Below, one piece after another: positions 24,101 to 33,100 of a stretch of DNA of 34,741 nt. Origin of the DNA: Clostridia bacterium. Its GTDB lineage: Bacteria > Bacillota > Clostridia > Christensenellales > CAG-1252. The translations under genes and the position numbers were made by a program. The notes beneath the pieces are model-generated. The model was not told the origin of the DNA, ran no database searches, and saw nothing but the letters and a program-made list of their open reading frames with translations. The stretch spans positions 134,486 through 169,226 of the forward strand of contig JAIKVL010000004.1 of assembly GCA_024685775.1 (NCBI GenBank), read 5' to 3'. How positions within the stretch are numbered: the first letter of the stretch is position 1; every line of letters starts with the position of its first letter.

Positions 24101-27100
24101 TCGATCGTGACGGAGGAAGAAAGCGCCGCGCCGCTGCCGATCGCGTCAAAGGAACCGCCCGGAAGGAAAGCGTCCGCGGGGAGATCGAAATCGGAAACGA
24201 GGGTAAAGTTCGCGGAAGCGAAGGTATACGCGCCGCCGTTCACCGCTTGGGAGAACGCCGCGAGTTCCGCGCCGCTGCCGATCGTCTTTCTCGAAGAAAG
24301 CATCGCTTTGACGCCCGCGACGCGCCTCGAAACCACCTCGCTGCCGTTCATATCAAAGGTCGTGTACGAAAGTTCGGAACCCGAATAATTTACGTTTTTG
24401 AGGTGCGCGCCCGTTCCCGCCGCGCAAGCGCCGTTCTTGATCTCCGCAAAGGTCAGGAACGCGTCCGTTACCGCGACTTCGGTCGCGAAAGCGATCTTAC
24501 CCGCGAGGACATCCTCTTTCGAGGGACAAGACAAAACCAATCCTTCTTCATAGGTCATCGAGTTCACGAGGTCGCAGGAAGAGACCGAAGAGAGTCGATC
24601 GGTATAGACCCAAACGTTATTGACTTTTTCCGCCTCGCGAACGAGGTTGGAACCGATCGCGCTGTCCGTTCCGCCGAGCACGCAATCGACGATCTTGATC
24701 AAGCTGTTCGAAACGGCGTTGACGTTATTCCCGACGAAGCCGCCGCCGATGCCGCCCGTGATCGTCCCGTTCGTAACTTCGATATATGCGTTATCGAGAT
24801 AGCCGAGGTTCAAGCCGACGCCGACCGCGGAGAACGCGCTGAGAGAGGCTTCAACCGTGATCGCGCCTTCGAAAGAAACCGAGATTACGCGAACGCCTTT
24901 ATAGTTTTCGCCCGCGATACCGCCCGAATAGCCGCTCGCCGCTCCCGAAGAGGAGATCTTCGCCGAGGACAGGATCGAAAGATCGCTGTCTCGGAAGTAC
25001 CCGTTATTGATTCCGACGACGCCGCCCGCGACGCAGGTATTGTCGCTTCCCTTCGCGAGGATCTCGCCGCCGAGCGAAATCGAAACGTCCGAGATCGTCC
25101 CGAAATTATAACCGACGAGTCCGCCGACCGTGTTACCGATCAACTTCGCGTTTTCGGAAAGCGTAAACGTGCAATCCTTGATATCGCCCTGCGCGTTGGA
25201 AACGAGCGCGCCCGAATAGATCGCGCTTTCGGAACCGAACGTTCCCTCGTCAAGGACGTAATTGAGGTTTTTGATCAAGCTTCCGACCCCGGTGAAACCG
25301 AACAAGCCGACGTACTCCGCGCCGGGGATCGAACCGCCCTTCATCGTCAGGGTGAAATTCTTTCCGTCGAAGACGTTGTTGAACGAGTAATCCATCGTTC
25401 CGATCGTTTCTTTGAGATCGCCCGCCTCGACGGTAACGTCGTTCATCAAAGTAAAGACTATATCTTCACCCGACAGCCCGCTGCTGACGGAAGCCGCCAT
25501 ATCCGCAAGATCCGCAGCCGAGCGGATCTCGGTGTTTACAAAGACGACCATTACGCTCTTGTTTTGGATGGCCGCCTTCGGAAGGAAGGTGTTTTTCCCT
25601 TCGCCGACGTTACCCGTCTGCGCGTCGACTTGAACCCCGGAGCCGAGATACCAGCCGTCGAGCTGAGAACCGTTATCGTCCGTCATATTCGTAAACATAA
25701 CGCTTTCCGCCGTCGTGTCGATCGAGGCTTTGACCGTTCCGTTTCCTTTGACGTTCAAACTGTTGATGGTCTTTGCACCGTAGCCTGCGGTTTGTACGGA
25801 GCGATTATAAGTAACGAGCCAGCCGTTTATAACGGTAATACCGTCGAGATAACCCGCCATACCGCCCGCGTAGGAGGAAGACAGGCTTTCGCCGAATAGG
25901 AACGCGACGTTATGGTTGATCGAAGCTCTCGTGTATCCGACGAAAGCACCCGAGCGCGCTCCGCCTTCGGTGAGCGCGTTGGTTTCGACCTGCGCGTCGT
26001 TTTGAACGTAGACGATCAAATAAGACGCACTTCCGGAATAGTTGTTTCCGATCGCGCCGCCCGCATTCGCGATGCCGCCCGATTTCTTCGAAAGCGCGGA
26101 GATCTTTCCAAAGAGGAAAACGTTCGCTTCGAGATCGTACTCGTGAAGGACGAAACTTCCTCCGTCCTTAACGTAGCGCGTCGCTTTGGGCAAAATGCCG
26201 AGCGATTTCCAGCCCGAGTAATCGCCCGTACCTTCGATCACTCCGTAGTTGATTCCCGCGATGCCGCCCGCATTGATCGCGTTACCCTCGCGGCTTTCCG
26301 CGCGGATCTCACCTTTTACGATGACGAGGCAGTCTTTGATCTCGCCGTCGTTTCTGCCCGCGATACCGCCCGCGGAGTACCCGAGGACTTTACCGCTTTG
26401 AGCGATCTCGACGTAGCAGCGTTCGATCAATCCGTCATTCACCGCGGCGACCGTCCCGTAGACGTGATCGGAAGAACTCGTAATCTCGCCGATCGTCCCG
26501 TTTACCGTGACGCGGAGATCGCGGATATCGCCTTTGTTATATCCGAAGACGCCGCCGACCGAGTACCCTTCGCGCAACGTGATCGAATAGTAGGAATTAT
26601 CCAGTTTTCCGGAGAAGGTTCCCTTAAAGGGATGCGCCTCCGTTCCGATCGGGAGATAGTTTCCGGTCATGATCGAGGGGATCTCGATATTCGCGCCGAG
26701 AGTAAAGGTCAAGGTGTCGAAGGAATAACCGCCGATATTGACGTCCTCCGCGACGGCGATGAGCTCTTCCGCGCTCTCGATCGTCGTCTTAATGACCGCG
26801 ACTTCGTAGCCCGCGGCGGATAAGTCGATCGGAGCGACGAGATAACCGTGCGCGCCGCTCGTCAGGCTGCCGCCCGCAAGCATCGCCTCGGAGATCTGCC
26901 AACTCTTCTCGAAGGACTTGAACCAACCCGAAACGGGGATATCGGAAGTCGAGGTGAATTTTACGCGATAATCGTTATGCGCGACGTCCTTAAAGGACGC
27001 GTCCACCGTTCCGATACCGACGATCTTCATCGTGTTGACCGAAGTGTCGCCCGTCGTCGCGCTGCCGACGGAAAGGATCAGATCGGAAGCGTCCACCAAG

Positions 27101-30100
27101 CCCCAAACGTTCTTTACGAGGTTCGTGTTATCGTAACCGACGACGAGACCGCTGACGCCTTTCAGAGTGCGAATGTTCGCGCCGTTCGATATGACGACGA
27201 CGTTCTCGATCTGCCCGTTATTATATGCGATCGCGCCTGCGTAAGAAGCGTTGATTGCGCCCATTTCGACTTGCGCGGCGGTATATTCGTCGTGACCGAG
27301 CGTCCCTTTAAGAAGGATTCGGAGATTTTTGATCGTGCCTTCTTCCGCGACGTAGCCGAAGATACCCGCGTGCGTCCCGCCGATCACGGCTTCGGGCGCG
27401 AGAATGATCGAATGTCCTTTTCCGTCGAAGGTCCCGTTAACGCCGTTTTCCACCGTGCCGATCGAGAAGAACTCGTCGTTCTCGCCGATCGTGACGTCGG
27501 ATTTCAGCGTAAAGGTCAGTTTGTAGAAATTATAGCCTTCGTTGATATTCTCCGCGTATTGTTTGAGATCCGCGAGAGAATTGATCTCGCTGTTCAGGAA
27601 GCTGACGTTATAACCGACGCGTTTCAGATTCGCGTTCGGTTCGTAAGATCCGCCCGTCGCCCCGATGGACGCGGCTTTATCGTTCGTAAAGGAATTGAGA
27701 TCGTACCAATAAGACGTTCCGCTGTAAGTAAAGTGATACCTCGTAGCGTCGTTGGGCTGACGAATGACTCCGACCTGCCCCGCCGCGACGACCATAATGT
27801 TATTGACGCCGCCTTGGTTACTGCCGCTATCCGTGAAATTCGAAGCGGAGACGAAGCCCGCGTTGAACGTCAATTCCTCGGCGTTCAAGTCGTAATTCAT
27901 CTTGCTGTTATAGGAGATCGCCCAGCAGTTGGTCGCGACGTTGCCCGCGTTTCTCGGCAAATAACCGAACGTCCTGCCGACGCCGACCGAACCGTAAAGC
28001 GAGGCTTTCTTATCGAGAATGACGACGTTATTCTTGTATTCGCCGCCGAGAGCGTACGCCGCGAGGACGCCCGCGTAGATCGTGCGGGTCGTGTTTTCGC
28101 CGGTATCGTAACCGATCTTACATTTCGCGTTTACGGTCAGATTCTTGATCCTCGCCTGCGCGCCGACCCTGCCGAAAAGACCGGCGTAACGCGCGTCGAT
28201 GACGAGACCTTCGGGCATCGTGATCGTGTGACCTTTGCCGTCGAATCCGCCGATGAAATCGCGCTCGACGTAGTTGACGTAAGAAGTTCCCGCGCCCGTG
28301 ATGACTTCGCCGCCGATCGGATTGAACCCGATCTCGTTCAAAGTAATGTCTTTCGTAAGTTCATAAGTAATGCCGCGATAGTTTCTACCGTAACGGACGT
28401 TCATCGAAGTGCGTTCGAGGTCTTCGACGCTCGAAATGTACTTATTGATAAAGACCGCGAGCATATCGGGGCTGACCGTGTCGCTCGGGCGAACCGTCCA
28501 AACGTACAAAGACGCGCTCGCCGCTCCGTCGTGGATCGGGGTAACGACTTCATCCGTCACGTTCGTGTTGTCGATATAGCCGTAGAAACCGTCGCGACCG
28601 TCTTCGTCCACTTCGGTCGAATCGAAGGTGATCTTGGAACCGTCCGATTGGATCTCGATCCGCATCGAACCGACGCCGACCTGCTGCATCGACCTACCTT
28701 CGCCTTTGGTCGCGCGATTCGCAAGATAATAGTCGGCAAGTCCGACGGGGTTCTTAACGGTCGCATTCTCGGCGAGAACGAGCCAAGCGTTTACGAGAGT
28801 ATACCCCGCTTCCGCTCTGCCCGCGATGCCGCCCGTCGAGGGTAAGCCTTGGGTCGTATAGACGATCGTATCCGCGCGGAGAGAGACGACGACGTTTCTG
28901 AGTTCGCCGGCGAGATAACCGACCGCCATACCCGCGTAGAGCGTCGTGGTATCGCCGACTTTGACGTTTTCTCCCGCCGCGACGATATGGAGGTTTCGGA
29001 CGAGACCGCCGTTTCCGATATAACCGAAGACGCCCGCATAATCGCGCTTGATCATGCGACCCGTAACGCTCAGCGTGTAGCCGTTTCCGTCGAAGAGACC
29101 CGTGAAGGGGCGATCCGCCGTTCCTGCCGATTCGCAGGAATCGAAATTGACCGAAATATTATTGAGAAGGGTGAATTTCGCGCCTTGGTCGCCGTAGGTA
29201 TTGATGTTTTTCGCGAAACGGACGAAATCGTCTTCGTCTCGAATCGAAAGATTGATAAAGGAAAGCACGATTTTAACGTTCGAAACGTTTAAGGCGGGAG
29301 TGATCGAGACGTCTCTGTCCGAATCGGAAGCGTTATAGGTCAAAGCGCCGTACATCGATTCGTAGCCGGGGAGCGAATTCACGAGTTCCGCGGAACGAAT
29401 GTCGGAATACCAACCGCCGAATTCCTTGAAGAACTCCTCGCATCTCTTCTTGAACGCGCTGTTGCCCGTCTTCCCGTCGGGGACGGAATACTTTACGCGA
29501 ATGGGAGAGGTCGTTCCGAATTCGTAGTCTTGCAAGAAGGAGACCTGCGTCAAGCCGGAGCCGAGGACGGCGATCTCGTTTACGCCGAAGTTATCCGCGC
29601 CGGAGCCGTTTCCGATGAGGGGCGTGCGCCCGTTCAGGACGCTGATCCAAGAATTGATCGCGTCGTTTTCTTCCTGCGCCGCGTCGTAATAACCGATGAA
29701 AGAGCCCGCATATCTCTTCGCGGAGTTGAAGATCAAGCTCGAACTCAGATTAACGAAGACGTTGCGGATCTCCGCGCCGTTTCTTCCGACGAGCGCGCCG
29801 ATCTCGAAGGTGTTGACGCCGCCGATCGTGACGTCCTCGGAAATATCGAGGATGAAGTTGCGGATCACGGCGTTCTTCGTCGTGTAGCCGAAGAGACCGG
29901 TATATTCCATACCGCTGATCGCGCTGCCCGAAGCGAAGGTGATCTTATGATAGCCGCCGTCGAAGATCGCGTCGAACGGATGATCTCCGTTTCCGATCGG
30001 AGTCAAAACGGTCAGGTTGTTCAGTTGGATATCGTTTTCGACGATAAACAAAACGCCCTTATAGTAGTTATGTCCGTTGATCAGGTTCGCGAGCCCGACG

Positions 30101-33100
30101 AGCGAAGTCGCGTTCGTGATATGCAGATCGACGTAGCTCAGATGGATGTTTTGATTTACGACGTTGTTGGCGGGCGAATAGGTCGATTGATTCAAAAGTC
30201 CTTCGCTCTTTTCGGTGATTCTGCCCTTTCCTTCGTCGTCCCAATCCGAGACGTTTTTATACCAGCCTTTCGCGCCTTTGATCAAAGAACGGAAAGTAAA
30301 CATATTTTTTTCGAAATCGAGCGTGACTTGGAGAAGAGTCTCTTCCATAACGCGGATCGCGTTGAAGCCGCTGTCCGGAGTCGGGCAAGTCGGCGTGTCG
30401 GTCGAGTTACTGATCTGGACCCACGCGTTCGATCCCGCGCCGACGTGCGCTTGCGCGGCGGCAAGTCCCGTCGTCGTTCCGCGGAAAATTCCGTAACAAG
30501 TCAAAGCGGAATGCCGGACGGTACCGGTCATGACTGCGGCAAAGCCGCCCGCGTATTGCGCCTTGACGACGCCGTTCTCCCCGTTTGCCGCGCTGCCGAT
30601 ATCTCCGCGGATCGTAACGAGGGTGGAAGCGATCTCGCCCGCGTTGACCGCGGTCACCGCGCCTGCTTTCGAAGCGGTGACGAAGCATCCGTTCGCGCTT
30701 TCCGCCGTGCAGTACGAGAGAGAACCTTGGTTTTCGCCAACGAGGACCGCCGCGGAATCCGAAGCGATCGCGGGAGCGTGGATCTCGGTCAGGACGGAGA
30801 AGATCTGCCCGCTCTCTTTATTGGAGCCGACCGCGCCGCCGAAAATCTTCGTCGTCCTCGTCCCCGTCGTAAAGGCGGAAATCAAAACTTCGACGCTCGA
30901 ACCGACGGTCGGCGAAGCGTAGATATACGATTTTACGAGGGATTCGTGATCGCTTGTTACGTCGCCGATCGCGCCTTCGTTCTCGCCCGCGATACCGCCG
31001 AACGCGGTCTTTCCGAAATAATTCGCTTTTTTGTTGATCGAGACGAAACCGCTTCGGATCGTTCCGAGGTTCTTACCCGCGAGTCCGCCGACCGTACTGC
31101 CGGCGAGCATTCCGTCCACCGTCACGATCGGGAAGATCATGACGCCGGAATTCGCGTTCGTTCCGACGATGCCACCCGCCGTCGTGCCGAAAATCACGCC
31201 GCCGAGATCGCCGCCCGCTTTGATCGTAACGATGACGGAGTTGGAAGATTCGCTTCCGACGACGCCTTCGTTCAAACCGACCGCACCGCCGACGTTCTTG
31301 CCGAGGATCGCGCCGTAGCCGTCCTTGCCGATGTAGTTTGCGTACTCGAAGGTGATATTTGCGGAAGAGATGACGCCGCCGTTTTTGCCGGCGATCGCGC
31401 CCGCCGTTCCGTTCTTATTCGCGAGATAACCGCGAACGTCCATCGTAACGCCCGAGATTGTACCGTAGTTGACGTTGGTCAAGAAACCGCGTTCCTTATT
31501 CGAACCGGATTCGGTAAGGTACGTTCCCGCTTGAACGACGATCTTCAAATTCTTGATCTGCGAATAGTAATTCCCGTCGTTGTTTCCGAGGACGCCGACC
31601 AGCGCGTGCATACTGCTTGCGGAATCCAGCGTAATCGTGCAACCGTTTCCGTTCAAGCTTCCGCGGAAAGGCTTTTCCTCGCTTGCGCCGAGCGCCTTAT
31701 TCGCCGTGGCGGCGTCGATAACGAAAGAATTCGCGACCTGATAACGGACGTACAATCTGAAATCGTTCGCGACCTTATCCGCGATGTACTTGTAATCGTC
31801 TTGATTTTGAAGAACGCTCTTTTGGAAGCAAGCGTAAAAATCCCTGCCCGTAAATCCGATCGGAGCCGCGTAGACCGTCCCCGTGTTTCCTTCCGGGACG
31901 GTGACGAGGGTACCGGTCTCGAAATTCGAAACGTAATCGTAGAAATCGGGATCGTTCGCGTTCATCGCGGGCGAGGTCGAGTACTTCGTCGAATTGAAGC
32001 GGATCTGACCGCCCTTCGCGTCGTTTCCGACGACGTACTTGACGATCGAGACTTTGATCTCTCCCTTTCCGTATTGGGTCATCGAGTTCGCGCTCAAATA
32101 GTTCGTCCCGTTGACGAGGACGGATTTCGCGGTGTCGGGATTGGCTTCGCCGTTTTCGCGATAGATCTCGATCGGAGTGCCGAACGCGGGATCGTAGAGG
32201 TTTTCCTTGCTCGGATTCAGCGAGCGGAACAAGCACCACAGCGTGTCGACGTAGGTGGATTCGTTTCTGCCGATGATAAACGCGCGGAATTTATTGAGGG
32301 AAGCTTTGCTGCCGCTGTTTCCGTTCAAAGTGGTTCCCGCGTTTGTGACGCAAGAGACGACGGAGTAGACCGCCGAGCCCGCGCCGTTGATCCCGACCAC
32401 GCCGCCGAGGACGTACTTCGAGTTATTGGAGTAAAGTCCCATATGGGACGCGGTGATCTTAAAGTCCGCGATCGCGTTTTTGAGGATCGGGACGGAGGCT
32501 TCGCTCTGATCGTTCTTGCCGGCGATTCCTCCCGCGACGACCTCTTTGTTCGCGTCGGAAGAAACGGGGTTCAAGCCGCCCTCTCCGGTGACGATCGTTT
32601 CGACGTTTTGAACGAGGTTGCGATTCTCGCCGACGATACCGCCGATCACCTCGCCCGTTAAGGTCGCCGAGAGTTCCGCATAGACCTTTACGGACGCGGA
32701 ATCCTGCCCGATCGTTCCGTTATTGATCGCGGCGACCGCGCCGGCGTACTTGACTTTGGTGCTTCCCGTTTGAGACGTGACCTTGACGCGGACGTTCTTG
32801 ACGGACGCCTGATCGCCCAGACAGCCGAACAGACCCGCGTAAGAGCTGGATCCGTCGACGCCGTTCAAAGAAATGCTGAGACCGTTTCCGTCGAACGCGC
32901 CTTGGAAGGGATATTCGAGGTTGCCGATCGGGACGTAGTTGCTCGGGAGCGTAATATTCGTGCCGAGGGTAAAGGTAATGTTTTTATAATCTCTTCCTTG
33001 GATCGAGGAAGAAGCGATCTTCATAACGTCCGCGGCGAGGAAAAGTTGAAGCGGGACGACGCGAACGATGTAAAGCTGACCGCTGACGTTTTGGTTTTCC

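Noticed and set aside
19159-32661. Very long plus-strand open frames (about 660-1,200 codons) opposite the giant gene, e.g. 19159-22269, 22288-25899, 26848-28845 and 29530-32661
   Set aside because: Their translations are Arg/Asp/Val-rich with no recognisable domain, signal or ribosome-binding site. They mirror codon bias of the minus-strand gene, whose codons rarely yield stops on the complement.
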